Shown: positions 52,679 through 62,337 of the stretch, piece after piece | How the letters are laid out: the number at the start of each line of letters is the position of its first letter | Position numbering within the stretch: position 1 is the first letter of the stretch | Source: Microbacterium sp. SORGH_AS_0428 | GTDB taxonomy: Bacteria; Actinomycetota; Actinomycetes; Actinomycetales; Microbacteriaceae | Length of the DNA: 64,000 nt | Assembly: GCF_031453615.1 (NCBI RefSeq) | Contig: NZ_JAVIZT010000001.1 | Location: 2,542,001-2,606,000 of the forward strand | Reading direction: 5' to 3' | The notes under the pieces: model-generated | Databases searched by the model: none | What the model was told of the DNA's origin: nothing | What the model saw: only the letters and a program-made list of their open reading frames with translations | Position numbers and translations under genes: made by a program

Positions 52679-53335
52679 GTGCCACGTCCTGTTCTCATCT
52701 TCGACTTCGACGGTACCGTCGCCCTCGGCGACGGACCCGTGCTGGCCTACGCCGCATCCGTGGCCGCGGCCGGTCGTCTGCCGGAGAGCTTCGTCGCCGA
52801 GGTGCGGCGGGGGCTCGACGACCCGAGTGCGCACGACGCCGTCGACGGCTACGACCTCGTGCGCATCCTCGCCCTGCGCGAAGGCGCCGACGAGACGCAC
52901 CTGGCGTTCGGCTACCGCGCGAGCCGCGGGATGCTGGCCACCTCCGCCGCTCCGATCGGCACGCCCGCGGGGCTCGCGCGGCTGCTCGACGAGGTCGATG
53001 CGGAGCGGATCCTCCTCACGAACGCGCCCGATGTGCGACTGGCCGAAGCGCTCGCGGCGGTGGGGCTCGCCGGGCGCTTCGACCGGATCGTCACGGATGC
53101 GGCCAAGCCCGCGGGACTGGAAGCACTCCTCGACGAGCTCGACCCCGCCCGGCCCGTCCTGAGCGTCGGCGACATCTGGCGCAACGACCTCGCCCCCGTT
53201 CACGCCCGCGGCCACGCCACGGCGCTCGTGGGCGCATCCGCCGCTCCCGACGCCCGACCGACCTATCGCGCCGCGCGCCTGGACGACCTCCTCGACGACA
53301 TCTCCCGCTGGGCGCTCGCCGCCCGCGTCGACTGA
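52679..53335 (+). CDS. HAD-superfamily hydrolase (phosphatase)
   Basis: A 218-residue haloacid-dehalogenase-type enzyme. The nucleophile motif is IFDFDGTVALGD at the N-terminus, motif II is LLTNAP, and the acidic motif near the C-terminus is SVGDIWRNDL. A helical cap sits between motifs I and II. These enzymes cleave phosphate esters or, as in phosphonoacetaldehyde hydrolase, C-P bonds; the PhnX lysine motif is not evident. It starts at GTG 52679 with AAGGAG upstream. It leads the phnD-C-E-E transporter genes, so it probably acts on the imported phospho-compound. Confidence 0.85.
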   Translation: MPRPVLIFDFDGTVALGDGPVLAYAASVAAAGRLPESFVAEVRRGLDDPSAHDAVDGYDLVRILALREGADETHLAFGYRASRGMLATSAAPIGTPAGLARLLDEVDAERILLTNAPDVRLAEALAAVGLAGRFDRIVTDAAKPAGLEALLDELDPARPVLSVGDIWRNDLAPVHARGHATALVGASAAPDARPTYRAARLDDLLDDISRWALAARVD

Positions 53336-53376
53336 GCCCACCGACCCGCACACCACCCCGATCCGAAGGACACCAC

Positions 53377-54354
53377 ATGAACATCACCCGCCTGCGCCTC
53401 GGCGCCGCAGCCGCCGTCGTGGCGGCCGCATCCCTGCTCCTGGCCGGCTGTGCCGGCTCGGCCGACCCCGGAACGAGCGGTGCCGCGGCCGACCCCGACT
53501 CCCTCGTGCTGGCGCTCGTTCCCTCGCAGGACCAGAACGGCCTCGTCGACACCGCGAAGCCCCTGACCGACATGCTCACCGAGAAGCTCGGCATCCCGGT
53601 CACGGGCGTCGTCGCGAAGGACTACCAGGCGGCGGTCGAGGCGATGGGTGCGGGCCAGGCCCAGATCGGCTTCCTGCCCTCCCTGCAGCTCTGGCAGGCG
53701 AGCGACAAGTACGGCGCCAAGGTCGTGCTGCAGACCGAGCGCAACGGCAACATCACCTACCCGGCGCAGTTCATGACGAACAACCCCGACAAGTACTGCG
53801 AGGACACTCCCGTCGAGCGCGACGGGATGCTCTTCTGCAACGGCGCCGACGCGATGACGGGGCCTGCCGGTCTGGACTCCATCACCAAGGTGAAGGGTGC
53901 GAAGGTCGCGATGCTCGGTCCCGGGTCTCCCGCCGGCTACATCTACCCGGTGCTGGCGCTGCAGGAGGCCGGCATCAACACCGACAGCGACATCGAGAAG
54001 CTCCCCGTCACCGCGAACGACGCATCCGTCCTCGCGGTCTACAACGGCGACGCCGAGGTCGGCTTCAGCTTCTGGGACGCGCGCACGATCGTGAAGAAGG
54101 ACGTCCCGGATGTGGGTCAGAAGGTCGTCGTGTTCGCGATGACGGACGAGATCCCCAACGACGGCGTCGCCCTCACCTCCGACCTCTCGCCGGAACTGCA
54201 GCAGAAGATCACCGACGCACTCGAGGAGTACTCGAGCTCCGATGAGGGCTCGAAGGTGCTCCAGAGCATCTACTCCATCACCAAGCTCGCTCCCGCCGAC
54301 CCGTCGTCACTCGACGTGGTCGCCCGCGCGGCGCAGCAGCTGGGTCTGCAGTGA
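53377..54354 (+). CDS. Phosphonate/phosphate ester ABC transporter, binding lipoprotein (PhnD type)
   Basis: A 325-residue binding protein. The lipobox LAGC follows an Ala-rich signal. [32 protein letters not shown] and a Thr/Ser/Tyr-rich pocket match the PhnD family, which binds phosphonates, phosphite or small organophosphates. The ATG at 53377 has GAAGGA upstream. It is followed by ATPase and two permease genes with overlapping starts. The true ligand is not known. No C-P lyase genes are present, so the compound is probably a phosphate ester or a phosphonate handled elsewhere. Confidence 0.88.
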   Translation: MNITRLRLGAAAAVVAAASLLLAGCAGSADPGTSGAAADPDSLVLALVPSQDQNGLVDTAKPLTDMLTEKLGIPVTGVVAKDYQAAVEAMGAGQAQIGFLPSLQLWQASDKYGAKVVLQTERNGNITYPAQFMTNNPDKYCEDTPVERDGMLFCNGADAMTGPAGLDSITKVKGAKVAMLGPGSPAGYIYPVLALQEAGINTDSDIEKLPVTANDASVLAVYNGDAEVGFSFWDARTIVKKDVPDVGQKVVVFAMTDEIPNDGVALTSDLSPELQQKITDALEEYSSSDEGSKVLQSIYSITKLAPADPSSLDVVARAAQQLGLQ

Positions 54355-55166
54355 CGTCGTCTCTCCACCGGGAGGCCGGGGCTGCGGCCCCGGCCTCCTG
54401 GCCCATCCGCCTCCGCGACGTCCAGGTGCGCTACCCGAACGGCACAATGGGACTGCGGGGTGTGAGCCTGGACATCGCCGCCGGCGAGATGGTGGCGATC
54501 GTCGGGCTCTCCGGATCGGGCAAGTCCACCCTCATCCGCACGATCAACGGACTCGTCCCCATCTCCGCGGGTTCGCTGACGGTCGGCGACACCGAACTCG
54601 CGGGCGCGAGGCCCCGCACGCTCCGGCGTCTGCGCGGCGGCATCGGCATGGTGTTCCAGGGCTTCAACCTCGCCGGGCGCACGAGCGTCCTGAACAACGT
54701 GCTCGTCGGACGACTCACGCACACCCCCACCTGGCGCACGCTCCTCGGCGCCTACACGCCGGCCGACAAGCAGCTCGCCTACGAGGCGCTCGAGCGCGTC
54801 GGCATCCTGGCGAAGGTCTACGACCGCGCCTCGGCGCTCTCGGGCGGTCAGCAGCAGCGCGTCGCGATCGCCCGCGCCCTCGCGCAGCAGCCGCGGATCG
54901 TGCTCGCCGACGAACCCGTCGCGAGCCTCGACCCGCCCACGGCGCACGGCGTGATGGGCGACCTCCGCCGCATCAACCGCGAGCTCGGCATGACGGTGCT
55001 GGTGAACCTCCACCTTCTCGACCTCGCACGCGAGTACGGCACACGGCTGATCGGGATGCGGGCGGGCGAGCTCGTCTACGACGGCTCGGCCGCCGATGCC
55101 ACGGATGCCGACTTCGCCGGGATCTACGGCCGGTCGGTCACGGCCGAGGATCGGCTGGGTTCGTGA
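54351..55166 (+). CDS. Phosphonate-type ABC transporter ATPase (PhnC)
   Basis: A 271-residue ATP-binding subunit. Walker A is GLSGSGKST, the signature is [15 protein letters not shown], Walker B is RIVLADEP, and the H-loop His is in [34 protein letters not shown] is typical of PhnC. It powers import by the neighbouring permeases. The GTG at 54351 overlaps the stop of the binding-protein gene. Confidence 0.93.
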   Translation: MTSSLHREAGAAAPASWPIRLRDVQVRYPNGTMGLRGVSLDIAAGEMVAIVGLSGSGKSTLIRTINGLVPISAGSLTVGDTELAGARPRTLRRLRGGIGMVFQGFNLAGRTSVLNNVLVGRLTHTPTWRTLLGAYTPADKQLAYEALERVGILAKVYDRASALSGGQQQRVAIARALAQQPRIVLADEPVASLDPPTAHGVMGDLRRINRELGMTVLVNLHLLDLAREYGTRLIGMRAGELVYDGSAADATDADFAGIYGRSVTAEDRLGS

Positions 55167-55963
55167 GCACGTCGTCGCTCGAGCTGCCGCCCAGGCCCGG
55201 CGGCAGATGGCGGGGGTGGGCGATCGCCGCCGTCATCGCCGCGGTCACCGTGTTCACGTGCCTGCCCGTCGTCGGGATCGACTTCGACCTGAGCGGCATC
55301 GCCCGCAACTGGCAGCACGGCGCGAGCAAGGTCCTGGGACTGTTGCAGCCCGACTGGTCGTTCTTCCCGCGCACGGTCGGACCGCTCCTGGAGACGCTGC
55401 AGATGGCCGTCATCGGAACCGCCGTCGGCGCGCTCGTCTCGCTTCCGCTCAGCTTCCTCGCCGCCCGCCCGACCAATCCGCATCCGTGGCTGCGCGGCGC
55501 CGTGCGCACCGTGCTGAACGTGGTGCGTGCCGTCCCCGACCTGCTGTCGGCCGCCGTGCTCGTGGCCATGGTCGGCGTCGGTGCGCTTCCCGGCATCCTC
55601 GCTCTCGTGCTCTTCAACGTCGGGATCATCGTCAAGCTCGTCTCCGAGTCGATCGACGCGATGGATGCGGGCCCGATCGAGGCGGGCCGCGCGGCCGGCG
55701 GCACCCAGCTGCAGGTCAACCGCACCCTCGCCCTGCCGGATACCTGGCCGGCGTTCGTCGCCCAGACGCTCTACGTGTTCGAGCTCAACGTCCGCGCCTC
55801 GTCGGTGCTGGGACTCGTCGGTGCCGGCGGGCTCGGACTGCTCATCGACGCCGTGCGCACGTACTACCGCTACGACCAGCTCTCGCTCATCATCCTGGAG
55901 ATCCTCGTGCTCGTCGTCCTTCTCGACGCCCTGAGCGCCGCCGTGCGACGGAGGCTCGTATGA
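55163..55963 (+). CDS. Phosphonate-type ABC permease (PhnE), first copy
   Basis: A 266-residue membrane protein with about six helices. The ATPase-contact loop is [23 protein letters not shown], as in PhnE, and [30 protein letters not shown] is the conserved N-terminal half. The GTG at 55163 overlaps the stop of the ATPase gene. It forms a channel with the second PhnE. Confidence 0.91.
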   Translation: MSTSSLELPPRPGGRWRGWAIAAVIAAVTVFTCLPVVGIDFDLSGIARNWQHGASKVLGLLQPDWSFFPRTVGPLLETLQMAVIGTAVGALVSLPLSFLAARPTNPHPWLRGAVRTVLNVVRAVPDLLSAAVLVAMVGVGALPGILALVLFNVGIIVKLVSESIDAMDAGPIEAGRAAGGTQLQVNRTLALPDTWPAFVAQTLYVFELNVRASSVLGLVGAGGLGLLIDAVRTYYRYDQLSLIILEILVLVVLLDALSAAVRRRLV

Positions 55964-56793
55964 GCGCGGTCGACACCTCGCCGGCGCGCACCGCGCCCGC
56001 CTTCGCGCTGCCCGAGCGACCGCGTCGACCTCTCGTGCTCGGCATCGGCGTCGGCGTGACGGTGATCGTCGTCGCCGCCTTCTGGTCCGTCGACATCACA
56101 TGGTCGCGGCTGGGGGAGCTTCCCGCCGCGATCGTGCGCTACATCTGGCTCATGTTCTCGGCCCCGGACTGGTCGAAGCTTCCCGAGGCTCTCTGGCAGA
56201 CCTGGCGCAGCGTCGAGATGGCCTGGGTCGGCACCGTGCTCGGCGTGATCGTAGCGACGCCGCTGAGCCTGCTCGCCTCCCGCGGGTTCGGACCGGTGTG
56301 GCTGCGCGGGGTGCTGCGCCTCGTCTTCTCCGTCATCCGTGCGGTTCCGGAGATCATCTTCGCGATCATCATCCTGTCGATGACGGGACTCACGCCGCTC
56401 ACAGGCGCCCTCGCTCTCGCGATCAACGGCGTCGGCACGCTCGGCAAGTGGGGATACGAGGCGGTCGAGGCTGTGCCGCAGGGGCCGATCGAGGCGGCGC
56501 GTGCCGCCGGCGGAAGCACGCTGCAGGTGTTGCGGTGGGGTGCGTGGCCGCAGGCCGCCCCGGCGTTCCTGTCGTTCTGGCTCTACCGGTTCGAGATCAA
56601 CGTCCGCTCGTCCGCCGTCCTGGGCCTGATCGGCGTGGGCGGAATCGGCGACATGCTGACCACGTACACCCAGTACCGTGAGTGGTCGACGGTGGGGATG
56701 CTGCTGATCGTGGTCATCGCGGTGACGATGACGATCGACGCGATCAGCGGCGCGGTCCGCCGCAGGATCATGGAGGGTGCGCGTGTCCGCTGA
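55960..56793 (+). CDS. Phosphonate-type ABC permease (PhnE), second copy
   Basis: A 277-residue permease, clearly related to the preceding one (GPIEAARAAGGSTLQVLRWGAWP; LLASRGFGP). The ATG at 55960 overlaps the stop of the first. Two different PhnE genes suggest a heterodimeric channel. Its 3' end overlaps the RpiR gene by 11 bp. Confidence 0.91.
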   Translation: MSAVDTSPARTAPAFALPERPRRPLVLGIGVGVTVIVVAAFWSVDITWSRLGELPAAIVRYIWLMFSAPDWSKLPEALWQTWRSVEMAWVGTVLGVIVATPLSLLASRGFGPVWLRGVLRLVFSVIRAVPEIIFAIIILSMTGLTPLTGALALAINGVGTLGKWGYEAVEAVPQGPIEAARAAGGSTLQVLRWGAWPQAAPAFLSFWLYRFEINVRSSAVLGLIGVGGIGDMLTTYTQYREWSTVGMLLIVVIAVTMTIDAISGAVRRRIMEGARVR

Positions 56794-57640
56794 CGCTGCC
56801 ACGACCGTGCGCATCGCCGCGCTGCGCAACGTCCTGCAACCCACCGAACGGCGGGTGGCCGACCTGATCATGTCGGAGCCGGAGATCGTCGTGGAACTGA
56901 CGGCGCAGCAGCTCGCGGATCGGGCGGGGGTCGCGCGCTCCTCCGTCGTGCGGGCGTGTCAGCGCCTCGGCTACCGCGGGTATCCCCAGCTGCGGGTCGC
57001 CCTCGCCGCGGAGCTCGGTGCGCAGCCGGATGCGGCGACCGATCACGGCGTGGGGGTCCTCGGTCGCATGCGCACGGCGATGGACCGTGCGGCGCAGGCG
57101 CTCGTGGGGTCGGCCGGACTCCTGACCGAGGATGCGGTCGCCGCCGCCGTGTCGCGCATCGTCCGCGCCCGGCGGGTGCTGGTCGTCGCCAACGGCCTGT
57201 CGTCCCCGCTCGCGAGCGATCTCGCGATGCGGCTGACCGCGGTCGGTCGTCCCGCCGAGATCGTCGCCGACCCGATCGCGCAGCAGATCTCCGCGCGCCA
57301 GCTCACGAGCGACGACGTCTGCCTCGTGATCAGCGGCTCGGGGGCGAACGAGGCGAGCGTCCGCGCCGCCCGCGCCGCCGACGCCGCCGGCGCGGCCGTG
57401 CTTCTCATCACCTCGTTCGTCGCGTCCACGCTGACCGAGATCGCCGGCCTCTCCCTCGTCCTGGCACCGGCGGGTGCGACGTTCCGCGACGAGCTGGAGC
57501 ACACATCCCGCGCCGTGCACGCCGTCTTCGGCGAGGTGCTCGTGGATGCTGTCGCGGCGGAGCTGGGGGAGCGCTCGCCCCGCGTCCGTGCCCAGGTGCT
57601 CGAGATCCTCTCCGAGAACCTCGCCGACCCCGCCGAGTGA
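56783..57640 (+). CDS. RpiR/MurR-family transcriptional regulator
   Basis: A 285-residue regulator with an N-terminal HTH (QPTERRVADLIMSEPEIVVELTAQQLADRAGVARSSVVRACQRLGYRGYPQLRVAL) and a C-terminal SIS domain (ARRVLVVANGLSSPLASDLAMRL, VCLVISGSGANEASVRAAR). SIS domains of this family sense phosphosugars or related phosphate esters. Being the last gene of the HAD/phn operon, it probably controls it in response to the imported or dephosphorylated compound. GTG 56783 is chosen because GGAGGG lies just before it; GTG 56777 would overlap that site. Confidence 0.87.
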   Translation: MSADAATTVRIAALRNVLQPTERRVADLIMSEPEIVVELTAQQLADRAGVARSSVVRACQRLGYRGYPQLRVALAAELGAQPDAATDHGVGVLGRMRTAMDRAAQALVGSAGLLTEDAVAAAVSRIVRARRVLVVANGLSSPLASDLAMRLTAVGRPAEIVADPIAQQISARQLTSDDVCLVISGSGANEASVRAARAADAAGAAVLLITSFVASTLTEIAGLSLVLAPAGATFRDELEHTSRAVHAVFGEVLVDAVAAELGERSPRVRAQVLEILSENLADPAE

Positions 57641-57686
57641 GCACGGGTGCTCGTCCGGCGGACGCGGCCGCCGGTGTCCGGGGGTC

Positions 57687-57718
57687 TTGAATGAAAACCA
57701 ATCACGTGTAAGGGTTTT
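57687..57718 (+). promoter_or_regulatory. Promoter and inverted repeat upstream of the secreted glucoamylase-like gene
   Basis: TTGAAT (57687-57692) may be a -35 box with a weak TAAGGG about 16 bp on. AAAACC (57694-57699) and GGTTTT (57713-57718) are an inverted repeat with 13 bases between, nearly centred on CACGTG (57703-57708). This looks like an operator overlapping the promoter. Confidence 0.5.
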
Positions 57719-57763
57719 GGGACTCGGTTCCCCCCGGAGCCGCTTTCGATGAGGAGAGCGACG

Positions 57764-59346
57764 ATGAGAAAGACGACCCGTTTCGTGCTGGCCACCGCAT
57801 CCGCGGCGGTGCTGGCGGTGACGACCGCGGCGCCCGCGCTGGCGGATGCGGTGCCCACAGGTCACGGCCACGGCCACGGCCATGACACCAGCGAGACCCG
57901 CACGTTGGAGCGCTACGCCGCCGACACCTGGGCATCGCTGGTCGCGATGACGGACCCTGACACCGGCCTGCCATCGGATAACATCGACGGCGCACTGCAG
58001 AGCGCGGGGGCGCCTACACCTCGCCGACGAACATCGGCGGCTATCTGTGGTCGACGGTGACCGCCCGCGACATCGGGCTGATCGATCGACGGGAGGCCCG
58101 TGATCGGATGCGGGCGACCCTCGACACGCTCGACCATCTGGAGCGCAACGACGCCAGCGGCATGTTCTACAACTGGTACGACCCGGCTTCCGGCGCCAAG
58201 CTGACGACGTGGCCCGATTCGGGCGACCCCGTCGAGCCCTTCCTGTCCACGGTCGACAACGGCTGGCTCGCCGCATCCCTGCGCATCGTGCGCGAGGCGG
58301 AGCCGAGCCTGGCCCGCCAGGCGGACGCCCTTTACCGGTCGATGGACTTCGGCGCCTTCTTCGATCCCGCGGGTGCGGCCGGGCTTCCGGCCGGCACGAA
58401 CCGCGGCGGGTTCTGGGACTCGCCGCCCACGGGCTGCAGCGTCGAAGCGCCCATGTACAACGGCTCGGGCGAGACCGCGTACTACACCTGCCACCACTAC
58501 GACACGACCGTGAGTGAGAGCCGTATCGCGACGTATCTGGGCATCGCGAACGGGCAGATCCCTCCGACGGCGCTGTACGGCACGCACCGCACGATGCCGC
58601 CCGGCTGCGACTGGGCTTGGCAGGAGCAGCTGCCCACCGGCACCACGCGCACGTACGCCGGCTTCGACGTCTGGGAGGGGGTCTACTCCTACGACGGCAT
58701 GAGCTTCGTGCCCAGCTGGGGAGGCAGCATGTTCGAGGCGCTCATGCCCGATCTGCTCATTCCCGAGACCGAGTGGGGAGAGAGCTCGTGGGCGCTGAAT
58801 CATCCGATCACCGTCGCGGTGCAGGAGCGCCACGGGCAGGACGCCGGCTACGGCTACTGGGGCTTCTCGCCCGCCAGCGATCCGTTCGGCGGCTATGCCG
58901 AGTACGGCGTCGACCTCGCGGGGATGCGCTCGGACGGCTACACCTCCGATCGGGAGAAGACCGACGTCGACATCGACCGGCCCGGCTGCTCGGTGGGCAC
59001 CAATCCCGACCCGCAGTTCGGCGACGGCGTGGTGACCCCGCACGCGAGCTTCCTCGCCCTGCCCTACGACCGTGAGGGCGTCCTCGACAACCTTTCGCGC
59101 ATCGAGGACGACCTCGGCGCGTACGGGCCCGGCGGCTTCTACGACGCGGTCGCAGTGCACAGCGGCACGATCGCCGAGCGCTACCTCTCACTGGACCAGT
59201 CCATGATCATGGCCGCCATCGGCAACGAGCTGACCGGCGATAGCCTCAAGGACTACGTCGTGGATCGTGACATGGAGCGCACGCTCCGGCCCGCGATGCG
59301 GGCGCAGGTCTTCAGCTCGAGCTGGGGGGAGCCCGGCGGTCGATGA
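57764..59346 (+). pseudogene. Secreted glucoamylase/GH144-like protein, frame broken at a G5 run
   Basis: The N-terminus has a Sec signal (MRKTTRFVLATASAAVLAV, ending PALADA) and a His-Gly-rich linker (GHGHGHGHD). At 58006-58011 the frame is lost: SAGAPTPRR replaces what should be SAGGAYTSPTNIGGYLWSTV, and one missing G would restore it. The second part (to 59346) holds the alpha/alpha-barrel: NWYDPASGAKL, STVDNGWLAASL, SFVPSWGGSMFEALMPDLLIPE and the C-terminal YLSLDQSMIMAAIGNEL. These fit PF10091/GH144-type endo-beta-1,2-glucanases and related glucoamylase-like proteins. The neighbours (sugar ABC genes, GH3) support a beta-glucan role. Confidence 0.75.
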
Positions 59347-59359
59347 CGAGAGGGATGCG

Positions 59360-60008
59360 GTGAGCACACCCGATGACCGGAGTCGGGAGGAGACGGCGCA
59401 GGACGCCGTCTCCTCCCGGACCCGTGGCAAGCGCGGCAGCTACGCGAAGGGGCAGGCCCGTCGCCAGCAGATCGTCGAGGAAGCACTCATCGTGTTCGCC
59501 CGCAGCGCGCTTCGACGCAGGGTCGCTGCGGGCGATCGCCCGGGGCGTGGGGATGACCCCGGCGGGGCTGCTGCATCACTTCTCGAGCAAGGAGGAGCTC
59601 TTCGTCGAGGTCCTCCGCCAGCGCGACGAGCGCATCCGAGCGGCGGTCGGGGATCCCGCCGAGCACAGGCTCATCGAGCAGAGTGCGGATGTGGTCGCCT
59701 ACAACCAGAGCGCACCCCGTGGTCTCTCCGCGCTGTACACGACGGTGGCCGCGGATGCGATCGATCCCGCCCACCCGGCGCACCGGGAGTTCGTCGACCG
59801 CTATCGCGACTCGGCCGCATCCGCCGAGCGCATCATCGCAGCGGGGCAAGCCGCGGGAGAGATCCGTACAGACGTCGATCCCGCCCGTGCCGGCAGGCTC
59901 ATCAGTGCCGTGATGGACGGCCTGCAGCAGCAGTTCCTCCTCGACGAGGAGATCGACATGGTCGCCCTCTTCGACGAGTTCGTCCGCGGTTATCTGCGCC
60001 CGCTCTGA
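59360..60008 (+). pseudogene. TetR-family regulator, frame broken near 59507
   Basis: A GTG start (59360) with GAGAGGGA upstream opens a frame reading RGSYAKGQARRQQIVEEALIVF. It then slips in GCAGCGCGCTTC (59502-59513), and the rest reads FDAGSLRAIARGVGMTPAGLLHHFSSKEELFVEVL to YLRPL in another frame. A single extra base (or two missing) restores a TetR of about 215 residues with the helix-turn-helix across the joint. It lies between the glucoamylase-like gene and the ABC operon, and is likely their regulator. The lesion may be a sequencing error. Confidence 0.8.
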
Positions 60009-60048
60009 GCGTGCTCTCCACGGTTCTCCACGACGGGGTTGCGTTCGT

Positions 60049-60060
60049 TTAAGCGCTTAA
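60049..60060. promoter_or_regulatory. LacI-type operator upstream of the sugar ABC operon
   Basis: TTAAGCGCTTAA is a perfect 12-bp palindrome with the central CG of LacI-family operators. It lies 49 bp upstream of the lipoprotein gene start. No intact LacI gene is in the adjoining window, so the regulator probably lies downstream of 64000. Confidence 0.65.
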
Positions 60061-60108
60061 GTACCGTAGTGACGACGCCATCAGGTGTGTCTCGTTCAAG
60101 GAGGAACC

Positions 60109-61371
60109 ATGAAACATGTTCGGCTCGGCGCCGTCGCGCTGCTCGCCGTCGCCGCCCTCAGCCTGGCGGGATGCGGACGAGCAGATGACGCAGGAACGGC
60201 GGCCCAGGAAGCGACGACCATCGGAAGCGAGCCCGCGACGGGCAAGATCACGATGTGGGCGATGGGGACCGAGGGCGAGGCCCTCCCTGACTTCGTCAAG
60301 ACGTTCGAAGAGGCCAACCCCGGCGTCGAGGTCGACGTCACCGCCATCCCGTGGGATTCCGCGTACAGCAAGTTCCAGACCGCGATCGCCAGCGGCAACA
60401 CCCCCGACATCGCCATGATGGGCTCGACCTGGATGGCCGACTTCGCCGACGCGTTCCAGAGCGTCCCCACCGATCTCGACACGTCCGGCGCCTTCCCGGG
60501 TGCCGTCGAGTCCAACAAGGTCGGAGATCGCGCGGCGGGCGTGCCGTGGTACGTCGACACGCGTGTGCTCTACTACCGCACCGACATGGCAGAGCAGGCC
60601 GGCTGGACGAGCGCGCCCACCACCTGGGACGAGCTCAGCCAGATGGCCGCCGACATGAAGTCCAAGGCGGGAGCGGAGTACGGCATCCGCCTGCCCGCCG
60701 GCAACGACTCCTTCCAGGGCACGCTCTGGATGCCCTGGTCAAACGGTGCCTCGCTCGAGGACGGCTCGGCGTGGACGCTCGACACCCCGGAGATGGTCGA
60801 GGCGTACGAGTACTACCAGAGCTTCTTCACGGACGGACTCGCCAACCCGTCGGCGGATCGCTCCTCCGGCGCACAGGAGGCGGACTTCGTCGCCGGTCGT
60901 ACTCCGATGCTCGTCGACGGTCCGTTCATGATCGGCTCGCTCGAGAAGCTCGGCGGTGCGGACTTCTCCTCGAAGTTCGCGACGGCGGTGCTCCCGGCGA
61001 AGGAATCCTCCACCTCCTTCAGCGGCGGCTCGAACCTCGTCGTGTTCGACGGGTCCGACAACGCCACCTCCGCGTGGAAGCTCGCCAAGTGGCTGAGCGA
61101 GCCCGAGACGCAGGCGCGCTGGTACGACCAGACCGGCGACCTTCCCGCCGTCCAGGCGGCGTGGAAGGACGAAGCGCTCGCCTCCCAGCCGACGCTCGCC
61201 GCCTTCGGCACACAGCTCGAGACCGCCAAGTCCGTCCCCGCGACGACGACCTGGGTGAAGGTCGCCGCGGCCGGAGACGCCGTGCTCGAGAAGGTGCGTC
61301 TGGGAGCCATGACCCCCGCCGACGCGATGAAGGAGCTTCAGAGCAAGGCCGACGCGGTGGGGCTGGACTGA
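60109..61371 (+). CDS. ABC sugar transporter, solute-binding lipoprotein
   Basis: A 420-residue cluster-1 binding protein. Lipobox LAGC follows a 20-residue signal. ITMWAMGTEGEALPDFVKTFEEANPGVEV is the typical N-terminal strand-helix of MalE-like proteins. AAGGAGGAACC gives a strong ribosome-binding site for ATG 60109. With the two permeases and the GH3 gene behind it, it should import an oligosaccharide released by the secreted glucoamylase-like enzyme. No ATPase gene is present. Confidence 0.92.
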   Translation: MKHVRLGAVALLAVAALSLAGCGRADDAGTAAQEATTIGSEPATGKITMWAMGTEGEALPDFVKTFEEANPGVEVDVTAIPWDSAYSKFQTAIASGNTPDIAMMGSTWMADFADAFQSVPTDLDTSGAFPGAVESNKVGDRAAGVPWYVDTRVLYYRTDMAEQAGWTSAPTTWDELSQMAADMKSKAGAEYGIRLPAGNDSFQGTLWMPWSNGASLEDGSAWTLDTPEMVEAYEYYQSFFTDGLANPSADRSSGAQEADFVAGRTPMLVDGPFMIGSLEKLGGADFSSKFATAVLPAKESSTSFSGGSNLVVFDGSDNATSAWKLAKWLSEPETQARWYDQTGDLPAVQAAWKDEALASQPTLAAFGTQLETAKSVPATTTWVKVAAAGDAVLEKVRLGAMTPADAMKELQSKADAVGLD

Positions 61372-61375
61372 TCCC

Positions 61376-62326
61376 ATGACGCAGACATCACTGGCCGCGA
61401 CCGGGGCGGCCATCGCCGGCTCCGGTCGCGCCGGCGGTGGCCGCCGCCCGAGCCGTCGTCGGCGTCAGGGCCTCATCGCCTGGGGGTTCGCGCTCCCGTT
61501 CGTCCTGGTCTTCGCCGCCTTCATGGTCGTGCCGATCGTGGGCTCGTTCGCGATGTCGTTCACCGACTTCCGCGCGCAGGACATCCGCTCGCCGTTCGCG
61601 GTCAACTTCGTCGGCCTCGACCAGTACCTGGCCGTGCTGGGAGACCCCACCTTCCTGAAGTCGGCCGGCGTCACCGCGACGTTCGTCGTGATCGGCATCC
61701 CCGTCACGATGGCGGTCGCGCTCGCGCTGGCTCTGGCACTCAACTCGGGCGGTGGCCGGATCGTCTCCTTCCTCCGCGTGGGGTTCTACGCGCCGGTGGT
61801 CACGAGCATCGTCGCGGTCTCGGTCGTGTGGCGGTACATCCTGCAGCCGGAGGGGCTGCTGAACGCCGCACTCGCCGTGGTGGGCATCCAGGGGCCCGAC
61901 TGGCTCAACGACACCACCTGGGCCTTGCCCTCGCTCATCGCGATGGCGGTCTGGCGAAACGTCGGAACGCTCATGGTGATCTTCCTCGCGGGGCTCCAGG
62001 CGATCCCGACCGACGTCAAGGAAGCCGCCGTCATGGACGGGGCCTCCGCCTGGCGCCGCCTGACCGCGATCACCCTGCCGCTGCTGCGCCCGACGCTCCT
62101 GCTCGGTGCCGTCCTCATCTCGGTCGGCTTCCTGCAGTTCTTCGAGGAGGCCTTCGTGATGACGCAGGGCGGACCGCTCGACTCGACCCTGTCGGTCGCC
62201 TACTACACGTTCAAGCAGTTCGGCTTCGGCGAGTACGGCACCGCATCCGCTGCGAGCTACATCCTGTTCCTCGCGATCGCGCTCGTGAGCCTCGTGCAGT
62301 TCCGGCTGCTGCGTTCGAAGGACTGA
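61376..62326 (+). CDS. ABC sugar transporter permease, MalF type
   Basis: A 316-residue permease with six helices after a basic N-terminus ([10 protein letters not shown]). The EAA loop is KEAAVMDGASAWRRLTAITLP, which docks on the ATPase. It begins 4 bp after the binding-protein stop and pairs with the next gene. Confidence 0.92.
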   Translation: MTQTSLAATGAAIAGSGRAGGGRRPSRRRRQGLIAWGFALPFVLVFAAFMVVPIVGSFAMSFTDFRAQDIRSPFAVNFVGLDQYLAVLGDPTFLKSAGVTATFVVIGIPVTMAVALALALALNSGGGRIVSFLRVGFYAPVVTSIVAVSVVWRYILQPEGLLNAALAVVGIQGPDWLNDTTWALPSLIAMAVWRNVGTLMVIFLAGLQAIPTDVKEAAVMDGASAWRRLTAITLPLLRPTLLLGAVLISVGFLQFFEEAFVMTQGGPLDSTLSVAYYTFKQFGFGEYGTASAASYILFLAIALVSLVQFRLLRSKD

Positions 62327-62337
62327 AGGAGGAGATC

